A stretch of DNA of 61,213 nt from Collimonas silvisoli. Its GTDB lineage: Bacteria > Pseudomonadota > Gammaproteobacteria > Burkholderiales > Burkholderiaceae_D. Position numbers and translations under genes: made by a program. Below, piece after piece: positions 35,879-45,047 of this stretch (within the stretch, counting starts at the first letter, position 1; each line of letters opens with the position of its first letter). Location: contig NZ_JAGQEG010000026.1 of NCBI RefSeq assembly GCF_018305005.1, forward strand, positions 1 through 61,213, given 5' to 3'. The notes beneath the pieces are model-generated. The model had not been told where the DNA came from. It saw only the letters and a list, made by a program, of their open reading frames with translations, and ran no database searches.

Positions 35879-37075
35879 GTGTTGACCCAGATAAATCCGC
35901 GTCCGGCCGCAGCTACCCAAGCGCTCATGCGTGCTCCCGGTTTGTTGCTTATTTGCACGTTATTACTGGCTGCCTGTTCCAAGCCCGCCGAAAAGGTCGA
36001 AGATATCCGCCCGGTGCGGGTAGTGGTGTTGAATCCAGCCAACGCCGATGTCACTTCCGAGTTTCCCGGCGCCGTGCAAGCCCGTTATGAATCGCAGCTT
36101 GGTTTCCGGGTGGGGGGCAAGATCATTGCGCGCCAGGTCGATGTCGGTACCGTCGTCAAGCGCGGCCAAGTGCTGATGCGGCTGGATCCGAAGGATTTGC
36201 AACTGGCGCAAGCGCAGGCGGTGGCGGCAGTCACCTCGGCGGCCAGCAACCGCGATACCGCCAAGGCCGACTTGAAACGTTATCAGGAGCTGCGTGACAA
36301 GAATTTCGTCAGCCAGGCGGTGCTGGACGCCAAAGATACCGCGTTCAAGGCCGCGCAAGCTACTTACGATCAGGCTGAAGCCGCATTCAAGGGGCAATCG
36401 AACCAGACCGCTTACGCCACCCTGGAATCGGATGTGGATGGCGTGGTCATCGCCATCAATGCCGAAGCAGGGCAAGTGGTTGCGGCAGGCACGCCGGTGA
36501 TCAGCGTGGCGCGCCAGGGCGCCAAGGAAGTGGTGGTCGGCGCGCCCGAAAATCAAGTCGATGCATTGCGCCGCAGCGGCGACGTGCAGGTGCGCTTATG
36601 GGCTGATCCCAAGCAAGTGATTCACGGCACGGTGCGCGAAGTATCGCCGATCGCCGATCCGGTGACGCGCACCTACGCCATCAAGATTGCCATCCCGGAC
36701 GATACGCCCAACGTCAAGCTGGGCATGACGGCGTATGCCAGTTTCACCAGTAAAACCAGCGACGACGCGCTCAAGGTGCCGCTCACCGCGCTGTTGCGAG
36801 TGCAGGAGCATAGCGCGGTATGGGTGGTCGACGGCGGCGTGGTGCGCCAGGTAGCGGTGCAAATTACCGGCCAGCACGGCAACGAAGTATGGATTCAAGG
36901 CGCATTGCGCGGCGGCCAGCAGGTGGTTACCGCCGGCGTCAACCAGTTGAAGCCGGGACAAAAAGTCACCATCCTGAATGCGCCGGAGGGCAGCCTGCCT
37001 GCCAATAAATCCGCAGCCAGTCCGCCCCTGGCGTCTAATGCAGCTGCCGCCACCGCGAGCGGAGCGGCCCGATGA
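35879..37075 (+). CDS. RND efflux periplasmic adaptor lipoprotein
   Basis: The adaptor (membrane fusion protein) links an RND pump in the inner membrane to an outer-membrane channel. The start is taken as GTG 35879, with TAAAGGA six bases upstream, giving 398 residues; in-frame alternatives are TTG 35882 and ATG 35927. The N-terminus is a lipoprotein signal with lipobox LLAAC, so the protein is probably anchored to the inner membrane by a lipidated Cys. Then come the barrel-sandwich half YESQLGFRVGGKIIARQVDVG, a helical hairpin (about residues 90-165), the second lipoyl half (DGVVIAINAEAGQVV) and the beta-barrel. The stop overlaps the pump gene as ATGA. Confidence 0.88.
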   Translation: MLTQINPRPAAATQALMRAPGLLLICTLLLAACSKPAEKVEDIRPVRVVVLNPANADVTSEFPGAVQARYESQLGFRVGGKIIARQVDVGTVVKRGQVLMRLDPKDLQLAQAQAVAAVTSAASNRDTAKADLKRYQELRDKNFVSQAVLDAKDTAFKAAQATYDQAEAAFKGQSNQTAYATLESDVDGVVIAINAEAGQVVAAGTPVISVARQGAKEVVVGAPENQVDALRRSGDVQVRLWADPKQVIHGTVREVSPIADPVTRTYAIKIAIPDDTPNVKLGMTAYASFTSKTSDDALKVPLTALLRVQEHSAVWVVDGGVVRQVAVQITGQHGNEVWIQGALRGGQQVVTAGVNQLKPGQKVTILNAPEGSLPANKSAASPPLASNAAAATASGAAR

Positions 37076-40000
37076 GCGATGAAAAAAAGACGGGCTTCAA
37101 TCTATCGCGCTGGGCGCTGGAACACATACCGCTGACGCGTTATCTGATGGTGGTGCTGGTGATCGGCGGCATCCTCAGTTATGGCAGCCTGGGCCAGGAT
37201 GAAGATCCGCCGTTTACTTTCCGCGCGATGGTGGTGTCGGCCCAATGGCCGGGCGCCACCGCCTTGCAAATGGCGGATCAGGTCACCGACAAGCTGGAAA
37301 AGAAACTGCAGGAAACCCCGCACGTCGACACCATCCGCAGCTATTCCAAGCCGGGCGAAACGCTGATCATCCTGCAACTGCAGGAATCGGCCACGCCCAA
37401 GGAAACCGTGGATGCCTGGTACCAGGTGCGCAAGAAGATCAACGACATCAAGCTGACCTTGCCGCAAGGCGTGCTGGGGCCGTTCTTCAATGATGAATTC
37501 GGCGAAACCTACGGCTCGATTTTCGCGGTCTCCGGCGACGGCTTCGATTATGCCGATGTCAAGGACTATGCCGATTTCGTGCGCCAGCAATTGCTGACCT
37601 TGCCGTCGGTCGCCAAGGTGGATTTGTTCGGGGTCCAGGATGAAAAGATATTCATCGAATTTTCGCAAAAAAAATTCTCGCAGCTGGGGATTACGGTACA
37701 AGACATCGTCAACCAGCTGAGCGCGCAAAACGCCCTGCAGTCGACCGGCGTGCTGGCGACCGCCACCGACAATCTGCAAATCCGCGTAACCGGTGCGCTG
37801 GCGTCTCCCAAGGATCTGGAAAACCTGCAATTGCGGGCCAATAACACTACTTTCAGATTAGGCGATTTCGCCAGCATCAAGCGCGAATACCAGGATCCGC
37901 CGCAGACCAAGATGCGCTTTAACAGCAAGGAAGTGATCGGGCTCGGGGTTTCGATGGTGAAGGGCGGCGACATTATTGCGCTGGGCAAGGACATGCAGCA
38001 GATCACTGCCCAGATCAGGGCCAAGCTGCCGGTCGGGATCGATCTGGAGCGAGTATCGAACCAGCCGAAAATCGTCGCCGAATCCGTCAATGAATTTTTG
38101 AAAACCCTGATGGAAGCGGTCTTGATCGTGCTGGCGGTGAGTTTCCTGTCGCTGGGCTTTCATACCAAGCCGTACCGCATCGACGTCCGGCCCGGGCTGG
38201 TGGTGGCCTTGACGATTCCGCTGGTGCTGGCGGTGACTTTCCTGTTCATGAATATCTTCAGCATCGATTTGCACAAGATTTCGCTGGGGGCGCTGATCAT
38301 CGCACTGGGCCTGTTGGTCGACGACGCCATCATCGCGGTGGAAATGATGGTGCGCAAGATGGAAGAGGGCTTGTCGCGGCTGGAAGCGGCGACCTTTGCC
38401 TACACCTCTACCGCGATGCCGATGCTGACCGGAACCCTGATCACCGCCGCCGGTTTCTTGCCGATCGGCCTGGCCAAATCGGCCGCCGGCGAATACACCT
38501 TTTCCATGTTTTCGGTGAATGCCCTGGCCTTGCTGATTTCCTGGCTGGTGGCAGTGCTGTTCACGCCGTACATCGGCTATCTGCTGTTGAAGGTGAAGCC
38601 GGCGGCTGGCGCCGACGGTCACCACGAATTGTTCAACACGCCGTTTTATACGCGCGTCAGGCGCGCCGTCCACTGGTGCGTAGAATGGCGCAAGACCACC
38701 ATCGCCTTGACCATGATGGTGTTTGCCTTGGGTGTGTTCGGTTTCAAATTCATCGAAGAACAGTTTTTCCCGGATTCCAGCCGGCCTGAGCTGATGATCG
38801 AACTGTGGCTGCCGGAGGGTTCGTCGTTTGCTGCCACCGAGGCCCAGGCCAAGAAGTTCGAAGCGTTTATTCATGCTGCGCCCGAGCTGGAAAGCATGAC
38901 CACTTACGTCGGCAGCGGCAGCCCGCGCTTTTATCTGCCGCTGGACCAGATTCTGCCGCAGACCAATGTGGCGCAGCTGGTCTTGCTGACCAAGAACCTG
39001 GCGGCGCGCGACGCCTTGCGCCTGCGGATTACCGAGGCATTCAAGCATGGCTTCCCGGAAGTGCGAGGCCGCGTCAAATTGCTGCCTAGCGGCCCGCCGG
39101 TACCGTATGCGGTGCAGTTCCGCGTCAGCGGCACCGATGCCGCCAAGGTCCGGACGATTGCCGACCAGGTCAAGGGGGTGATGAGCGGCAATCCGAATAT
39201 TATCGGCCTCAACGACAACTGGAACGAATCGGTCAAAGTGCTGCGGGTAGATCTGGATCAGGACAAGTTGCGCACCCTGGGCATCGGCTCGCAAACCGTG
39301 ATGCAGACCGTCAACACTCTGCTGACCGGCACCACCATCGGCCAATATCGCGAGCATGATCGTTTGATCGACATCATGGTGCGCCAGCCGCTGGACGAAC
39401 GGGCCACCATCGACGCCTTGAACCAGGCCAATGTGCCGACGGCCAGCGGCAAGTCGGTGCCGCTGTCGCAAATCGCCACGGTCAAACTGGTGTGGGAGCC
39501 GGGCGTGGTGTGGCGCGAATGGCGCAATTGGGCGATTACGGTGCAAGCCGATGTGATCGATGGCGTGCAGGGGCCGACCGTCACCGAGCAGATCAATCCG
39601 CAGCTCGACAAGATCAGAGCGCAACTGCCGCCTGGCTATATTGTCGATGTCGCCGGCGCCGCCCATGACAGCGGCAAGGCGCAAGCTTCGATTGCTGCCA
39701 ACGTGCCGTTGGTGATTTTCATTATCTTTACTTTGCTGATGCTGCAATTGCATAGTTTCTCGCGTTCGCTGCTGGTGTTCCTGACCGGGCCTCTGGGCAT
39801 CGCCGGCGCCGCAGCGGCGCTGCTGTTGTTGCATCGGCCGTTCGGCTTTGTCGCCCAACTGGGGGTGATTGCGTTGTTTGGCATGATCATCCGCAACTCG
39901 GTGATCCTGATCGACCAGATCGAACACGATATTGCCAATGGCGTGGCGCCCTGGGACGCGATTGTCGAATCAGCGGTGCGGCGCTGCCGGCCGATCATGC

Positions 40001-40182
40001 TGACCGCAGCAGCGGCGGTGCTGGCCATGATTCCCTTGTCGCATTCGGTATTCTGGGGGCCGATGGCGGTGGCGATCATGGGTGGTTTGATTGTTGCGAC
40101 CGGCTTGACGCTGCTGTTTTTACCGGCGTTGTATGCGGCCTGGTTCAGGGTTAAAAGGCCGCAATCGGACGAGCGCGGTTGA
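37072..40182 (+). CDS. RND efflux pump inner-membrane transporter
   Basis: A 1036-residue proton-driven RND pump with the expected 12 membrane segments and two large periplasmic loops. The first membrane segment is TRYLMVVLVIGGILSYGSLG, followed by DEDPPF, which is typical of the TriC/VmeW-like group of the HAE1 family rather than of AcrB itself. The proton-relay pair of aspartates is in the fourth membrane segment (LGLLVDDAIIAVEMM, about residue 415). The C-terminus ends LFLPALYAAWFRVKR. Group membership suggests export of drugs, detergents or hydrophobic acids; the real substrate is unknown. No outer-membrane TolC-like gene follows, so it must borrow one. Confidence 0.92.
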   Translation: MSDEKKTGFNLSRWALEHIPLTRYLMVVLVIGGILSYGSLGQDEDPPFTFRAMVVSAQWPGATALQMADQVTDKLEKKLQETPHVDTIRSYSKPGETLIILQLQESATPKETVDAWYQVRKKINDIKLTLPQGVLGPFFNDEFGETYGSIFAVSGDGFDYADVKDYADFVRQQLLTLPSVAKVDLFGVQDEKIFIEFSQKKFSQLGITVQDIVNQLSAQNALQSTGVLATATDNLQIRVTGALASPKDLENLQLRANNTTFRLGDFASIKREYQDPPQTKMRFNSKEVIGLGVSMVKGGDIIALGKDMQQITAQIRAKLPVGIDLERVSNQPKIVAESVNEFLKTLMEAVLIVLAVSFLSLGFHTKPYRIDVRPGLVVALTIPLVLAVTFLFMNIFSIDLHKISLGALIIALGLLVDDAIIAVEMMVRKMEEGLSRLEAATFAYTSTAMPMLTGTLITAAGFLPIGLAKSAAGEYTFSMFSVNALALLISWLVAVLFTPYIGYLLLKVKPAAGADGHHELFNTPFYTRVRRAVHWCVEWRKTTIALTMMVFALGVFGFKFIEEQFFPDSSRPELMIELWLPEGSSFAATEAQAKKFEAFIHAAPELESMTTYVGSGSPRFYLPLDQILPQTNVAQLVLLTKNLAARDALRLRITEAFKHGFPEVRGRVKLLPSGPPVPYAVQFRVSGTDAAKVRTIADQVKGVMSGNPNIIGLNDNWNESVKVLRVDLDQDKLRTLGIGSQTVMQTVNTLLTGTTIGQYREHDRLIDIMVRQPLDERATIDALNQANVPTASGKSVPLSQIATVKLVWEPGVVWREWRNWAITVQADVIDGVQGPTVTEQINPQLDKIRAQLPPGYIVDVAGAAHDSGKAQASIAANVPLVIFIIFTLLMLQLHSFSRSLLVFLTGPLGIAGAAAALLLLHRPFGFVAQLGVIALFGMIIRNSVILIDQIEHDIANGVAPWDAIVESAVRRCRPIMLTAAAAVLAMIPLSHSVFWGPMAVAIMGGLIVATGLTLLFLPALYAAWFRVKRPQSDERG

Positions 40183-40269
40183 GGCACGATTAGATGCGCA
40201 GAAATATGGCGTGAAATTGAGTTGGCCTCTCGCCATATCGGATGGCTTGCAGTAGAATAGCGGGCTGTC

Positions 40270-40290
40270 CAATCTTGCTGAGCAAGATTG
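40270..40290. other. Perfect 9-bp hairpin just upstream of tRNA-Leu
   Basis: CAATCTTGC (40270-40278) and GCAAGATTG (40282-40290) form a perfect stem around the 3-base loop TGA. It lies 29 bases ahead of the mature tRNA-Leu and about 12 bases after a TAGAAT box (40253-40258), so it would be at the 5' end of the precursor transcript. There is no T-run. It may shield the 5' leader or guide tRNA processing; this is inference. Confidence 0.45.
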
Positions 40291-40319
40291 CACTGTATTT
40301 GTTGGAAGTTGTAGGAAAT

Positions 40320-40406
40320 GCGACCGTGGCGAAATTGGTAGACGCAACAGGTTTAGGTCCTGTCGAGAGCAATCTTGTGGAGGTTCGAGTCCTCTCGGTC
40401 GCACCA
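40320..40406 (+). tRNA. tRNA-Leu (anticodon UAG)
   Basis: An 87-base class II tRNA with acceptor stem GCGACCG (40320-40326) pairing with CGGTCGC (40396-40402), discriminator A and encoded CCA at the end. The anticodon stem ACAGG/CCTGT closes the seven-base loop TTTAGGT, giving anticodon TAG. The long variable arm (CGAGAGCAATCTTGTGG region) is typical of leucine tRNAs, and the GGTTCGAGTCC T-arm is standard. It reads CUN-type leucine codons. Confidence 0.97.
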
Positions 40407-40452
40407 GCTGTGTCGGTATTAAGTTTTAATAGGCGCATGCTGGGCATGGAAG

Positions 40453-40475
40453 AACCCTCTGATGAGGGTTTTTTT
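40453..40475 (+). terminator. Intrinsic terminator after tRNA-Leu
   Basis: AACCCTC (40453-40459) pairs with GAGGGTT (40464-40470) around a TGAT loop and is followed by a run of T (with the stem T residues, seven in a row). It lies 46 bases after the tRNA and ends its transcript before creA. Confidence 0.85.
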
Positions 40476-40560
40476 ACGTCTGCAATTTTTGCGGGCGACA
40501 ACATACAGGTGGCGGACGGATTGTTCGGCATACAATCGTAATTTCTTTCCTGGAATAAAT

Positions 40561-41052
40561 ATGCGTACAAAATCCTTGGCGTTGATCGGATTATTTGGTT
40601 TTGCAGCAATCACTAGCGGCGTTGTGCAAGCGGCATCGGAACAAGTGGGTGAGGTGAGTACCGCATTCCGTTGGGTCGGGCGTAATGACCGGGTGGTGGT
40701 CGAGGCTTACGATGATCCCAAGGTACAGGGTGTCACTTGTTACGTCTCGCGTGCGCGTACCGGTGGCGTCAAGGGCACGGTAGGTCTGGCAGAGGATAGG
40801 GCTGAAGCGTCGATTGCCTGTCGCCAGGTCGCCGCCACGGTGCAATTCAGCGCCAAGCTGCCGTTGCAGGAAGATGTATTTACCGAACGCATGTCGGTAC
40901 TGTTCAAACGCCTGCACATTGTGCGGCTGGTTGATCCCAAGCGGAATACATTGGTATATCTGACCTATTCGGATAAATTGGTCGACGGCAGCCCGCAAAA
41001 CAGTGTGACGGCGGTGCCGGTGCCGGCCAGCAGCCCGATTCCGCTCAAATAA
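40561..41052 (+). CDS. creA: CreA family periplasmic protein
   Basis: A 163-residue CreA protein. It has a signal peptide (hydrophobic core about residues 5-18, likely cut after VQA near residue 22) and the family body EVSTAFRWVGRNDRVVVEAYDDPKVQGVTCYVSRA (split here only for reference to residues ~27-61), followed by GLAEDRAEASIACRQV. Two cysteines (about residues 57 and 87) may form a disulfide. CreA is widespread in Proteobacteria and its function is unknown. Because the body motif is longer than the display limit, key residues are the FRW, VEAYDDPKV and VTCYVSRA segments. Confidence 0.9.
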   Translation: MRTKSLALIGLFGFAAITSGVVQAASEQVGEVSTAFRWVGRNDRVVVEAYDDPKVQGVTCYVSRARTGGVKGTVGLAEDRAEASIACRQVAATVQFSAKLPLQEDVFTERMSVLFKRLHIVRLVDPKRNTLVYLTYSDKLVDGSPQNSVTAVPVPASSPIPLK

Positions 41053-41104
41053 GCGGCTTGTTGCAACTTTATTGCGGCTTTATTACGGAAGCGGAGTGAC
41101 GCGT

Positions 41105-41133
41105 TTTGGCGCAACCGGCTGTTTTACGTATAG
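41105..41133 (+). promoter_or_regulatory. Candidate promoter of the tig operon
   Basis: TTGGCG (41105-41110), 17 bases, then TATAGA (41128-41133), 112 bases before the trigger factor ATG. Match to the sigma-70 pattern is fair. The 192 bases between creA and tig hold no gene. Confidence 0.4.
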
Positions 41134-41244
41134 AATATCGGACTTTAGCGCGACGGGGTTGGGGTGAAAATGGCAATATTTTGCTGTTTTGCTCCACATT
41201 TACCCTAGTCGCACCACGGAATTTTTAATTTTTGGACGATCCAC

Positions 41245-42597
41245 ATGGCAACTGCAGTCGAAACTCTGGATAAACTTGAACGCCGCCTTACCCTCACCAT
41301 CGCTCTGAGCGAAGTGCAAACCGAAGTCGAGAAGCGCCTGAAGGTTCGCGCTCGCACCGCTAAAGCGCCTGGCTTCCGCCCAGGTAAAGTGCCGATGAAG
41401 ATGGTCGCTGCACAATATGGCTACCAGGTCGAAACCGAAGTGTTGAACGACAAAGTCGGCAATGCCTTCAACACCGCTGCCAACGAAAACAATCTGCGCG
41501 TTGCCGGTTACCCGAAGATCGAGCCAAAGACCAGCGAAGGCGTGGCTGAAGGCACGCTGGCGTTTGACGCTACTTTCGAGATCTATCCTGAAGTCAAGAT
41601 CGGCGATCTGACCAGCGTTGAAGTCGAAAAAACCAAGGCTGAAGTCAGCGACGCTGAAATCGATAAAACCATCGATATCCTGCGCAAGCAACGCGTGCAT
41701 TACCACGTCAAGGGCGAGCAAGGCGCGCACGGCGATGGCGGCAGCGATCTGACCGCCAAGAACGGCGACCGCGTCACTGTCGATTTCGTCGGCAAGATCG
41801 ACGGCGTTGAATTCCAGGGCGGCAAAGCCGACGACTACGCTTACGTACTGGGCGAAGGCCGCATGCTGCCTGAGTTCGAGAACGCGACTATCGGCTTGAA
41901 AGTCGGCGAAGCCAAGACCTTCGAACTGGCTTTCCCGGCGGATTATCACGGCAAGGACGTCGCCGGCAAGACTGCAGAATTCACCATCACGCTGAAGAAG
42001 CTGGAATGGGCGCATCTGCCGGAAGTCGATGCCGAGTTTGCAAAAACCCTGGGCATCGAAGACGGCGACCTGACAAAAATGCGCGCTGACATCAAGCTCA
42101 ATCTGGAACGTGAAGTCGGTTCCCGCGTCAAGGCCAAGAACAAAGACAGCGTGATGGATGCGCTGATCAAGGTCAGCGATCTGGAAGTGCCGAAAGCGCT
42201 GGTCGAGCAAGACGTCGAGCGTCTGGTTGAAATGACCCGCCAGGACATGGCGCAGCGTGGCATGAAAGTCAACGACATGCCGTTCCCGCCAGAGCTGTTC
42301 ACAGCCCAGGCTGAGCGTCGCGTGCGTCTGGGTCTGATCCTGGCCGAAGTGGTCAAGGAAAACAAACTGCAGGCAACCCCGGAGCAAGTCAAGGCCCAGG
42401 TTGAAGACTTTGCGCAAAGCTACGAAGACCCGCAACAAGTCCTGAAATATTATTTCAGCGATCGTCGCCGTCTGGCAGAGGTCGAAGCCCTTGTTTTGGA
42501 AGAAAACGTCGTTAACTACGTGCTGGGCAAATCGAAAGTGACTGAAAAATCGGTCGCATTCGATGAATTGATGAGCAACAACGGGCAACAGGCTTAA
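41245..42597 (+). CDS. tig: Trigger factor, ribosome-associated chaperone
   Basis: Trigger factor binds the ribosomal exit tunnel and shields nascent chains; it also has peptidyl-prolyl isomerase activity. The 450-residue protein has the N-terminal ribosome-binding domain with the [11 protein letters not shown] signature (about residues 47-57), the FKBP-type isomerase domain (about 158-245, with [15 protein letters not shown]), and the C-terminal helical arm domain. It heads the usual tig-clpP-clpX-lon block. A 9-bp hairpin follows before clpP. Confidence 0.96.
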   Translation: MATAVETLDKLERRLTLTIALSEVQTEVEKRLKVRARTAKAPGFRPGKVPMKMVAAQYGYQVETEVLNDKVGNAFNTAANENNLRVAGYPKIEPKTSEGVAEGTLAFDATFEIYPEVKIGDLTSVEVEKTKAEVSDAEIDKTIDILRKQRVHYHVKGEQGAHGDGGSDLTAKNGDRVTVDFVGKIDGVEFQGGKADDYAYVLGEGRMLPEFENATIGLKVGEAKTFELAFPADYHGKDVAGKTAEFTITLKKLEWAHLPEVDAEFAKTLGIEDGDLTKMRADIKLNLEREVGSRVKAKNKDSVMDALIKVSDLEVPKALVEQDVERLVEMTRQDMAQRGMKVNDMPFPPELFTAQAERRVRLGLILAEVVKENKLQATPEQVKAQVEDFAQSYEDPQQVLKYYFSDRRRLAEVEALVLEENVVNYVLGKSKVTEKSVAFDELMSNNGQQA

Positions 42598-42624
42598 TCA
42601 GGCTGCGGTTTAAGCTATACCTCG

Positions 42625-42646
42625 GGTCCAGGCGTGTGCCTGGACC
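42625..42646 (+). other. RNA hairpin between tig and clpP
   Basis: GGTCCAGGC (42625-42633) pairs perfectly with GCCTGGACC (42638-42646) around the tetraloop GTGT. There is no T-run, so it is not a typical terminator. It may slow or partly stop transcription, protect the tig message 3' end, or set tig:clpP ratios. Confidence 0.45.
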
Positions 42647-42692
42647 GGTTCGGTGAATGATTAAGTTTTGAGCGCTCTCCATGAGGAAAAAT

Positions 42693-43319
42693 ATGACAGG
42701 CTTTAATCGTAATTCGGCACTGGATACTGACATGCTCGGCATGGTGCCTATCGTGATTGAGCAGAGTGGCCGCGGTGAGCGTTCCTATGATATCTATTCG
42801 CGTTTGCTGCGCGAACGCGTGATTTTCCTGGTGGGTCCGGTCAACGACCAGACCGCCAACCTGATCGTGGCGCAATTGCTGTTTCTGGAAAGCGAAAATC
42901 CTGACAAGGATATTTCCTTGTACATCAATTCTCCTGGCGGTTCGGTGTCTGCCGGCATGGCGATTTACGATACGATGCAGTTCATCAAGCCGGACGTTTC
43001 TACCTTGTGTACCGGCATGGCGGCGTCCATGGGGGCTTTCTTGCTGGCTGCCGGCGCCAAGGGCAAGCGCTTTTCGCTGCCGAACTCGCGCATCATGATT
43101 CACCAGCCTTTGGGCGGCGCTCAAGGACAGGCTTCGGATATCGAAATCCAGGCACGTGAAATTCTGTATTTACGCGAGCGCCTGAACGGTATTCTGGCTG
43201 ACCAGACCGGCAGAAGCATTGACCAGATCGGCAAGGATACGGATCGGGATAATTTCATGTCTGCAGATGCAGCCGTGGAATATGGCCTGATCGATAAAGT
43301 CCTGGCGACACGCGCTTGA
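42693..43319 (+). CDS. clpP: ATP-dependent Clp protease proteolytic subunit
   Basis: ClpP forms the two-ring proteolytic chamber fed by ClpX or ClpA. The start is taken as ATG 42693 because the GAGGA ribosome site (42683-42687) precedes it at normal distance, while the ATG at 42681 overlaps that site. This gives 208 residues, one more than E. coli. The serine-protease residues are Ser112 (in GMAASMGAF) and His137 (in MIHQPLGG), with the Asp later in the chain. EMLGM-type start ([19 protein letters not shown]) is conserved. It is followed by its own terminator. Confidence 0.95.
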   Translation: MTGFNRNSALDTDMLGMVPIVIEQSGRGERSYDIYSRLLRERVIFLVGPVNDQTANLIVAQLLFLESENPDKDISLYINSPGGSVSAGMAIYDTMQFIKPDVSTLCTGMAASMGAFLLAAGAKGKRFSLPNSRIMIHQPLGGAQGQASDIEIQAREILYLRERLNGILADQTGRSIDQIGKDTDRDNFMSADAAVEYGLIDKVLATRA

Positions 43320-43335
43320 TTATTAAGTGATGGAT

Positions 43336-43371
43336 AAAACGCCCGGCCCCAAAGGTTCGGGCGTTTTGCTT
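43336..43371 (+). terminator. Intrinsic terminator after clpP
   Basis: AAAACGCCCG (43336-43345) pairs with CGGGCGTTTT (43358-43367) around a 12-base loop; the T-rich end of the stem continues to GCTTTT. It separates clpP from clpX, which has a promoter of its own. Confidence 0.8.
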
Positions 43372-43389
43372 TTCAAAAATCGTCCGAGC

Positions 43390-43418
43390 GTGACGAATCT
43401 GGATTTCGCGGGTAATAT
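43390..43418 (+). promoter_or_regulatory. Candidate clpX promoter
   Basis: GTGACG (43390-43395), 17 bases, TAATAT (43413-43418): a fair sigma-70 promoter placed between the clpP terminator and the clpX ATG at 43469. It would give a 5' leader of about 44 bases. Confidence 0.45.
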
Positions 43419-43468
43419 AAAATCAATGCGGCGGTCCCTCTCTATAGTTTTACTTAAACTCTGCCTTT

Positions 43469-44737
<1,269 letters not shown>

Positions 44738-45047
44738 CGGTAACGCGTGGGTAAAAGACTTGCCCATGCCGTGCTCCGGATTTCCTCTGGCAAGTTGAAG
44801 TCGGGAAATTTGTAAAGCCATGTAAAAAACAGGGGTTTAAGCAGGTTTTTGACCCAAAAGTAGTACAATTTGCCAAAACATACAATTTGGCTTCAATCGC
44901 AAAGCCACCCGAAGTTAACTTCGCGTGTGGCTTTTTTATTGGCCATTGCACACGCAAATAGAAGTGGTGATTTATTGTTGAAACCGGGGCTTGAGTTTCG
45001 GCCACTCGTGCCAACATCATTAATAAGTTTTTTTGATAGGGCTCACC
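44738..45047. other. 310-base clpX-lon intergenic region
   Basis: No convincing gene is seen. From left to right: unremarkable sequence to ~44860; a direct repeat of TACAATTTG at 44864-44872 and 44881-44889 with GCCAAA/TTTGGC inverted between them; a terminator-like hairpin at 44901-44937; then ~110 AT-rich bases before the lon ribosome site (ATAGGG) and ATG. The lon promoter must lie either before the hairpin (making this an attenuated leader) or after it; I could not find a box pair good enough to decide. Confidence 0.5.
44901..44937 (+). terminator. Terminator-like hairpin upstream of lon
   Basis: AAAGCCAC (44901-44908) pairs with GTGGCTTT (44927-44934), followed by three more T. Inside the loop is a perfect 12-base palindrome GAAGTTAACTTC (44911-44922), making a long stem with a bulge. 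It may end clpX transcripts or act as an attenuator in a lon leader. Confidence 0.65.

Noticed and set aside
37858-39927. Long open frame on the - strand (689 codons) across the RND pump gene
   Set aside because: It lies wholly opposite a clear pump gene, its product is rich in His, Gln and Arg with no known fold, and it arises from the codon bias of the real gene.
40242-40541. ORF of 99 codons over tRNA-Leu
   Set aside because: It reads through the tRNA and its terminator; the tRNA explains the sequence.
44991-45019. Possible heat-shock (sigma-32) promoter for lon
   Set aside because: A CTTGAG-like -35 is present but the matching CCCCAT-type -10 is not convincing, so no promoter was called.
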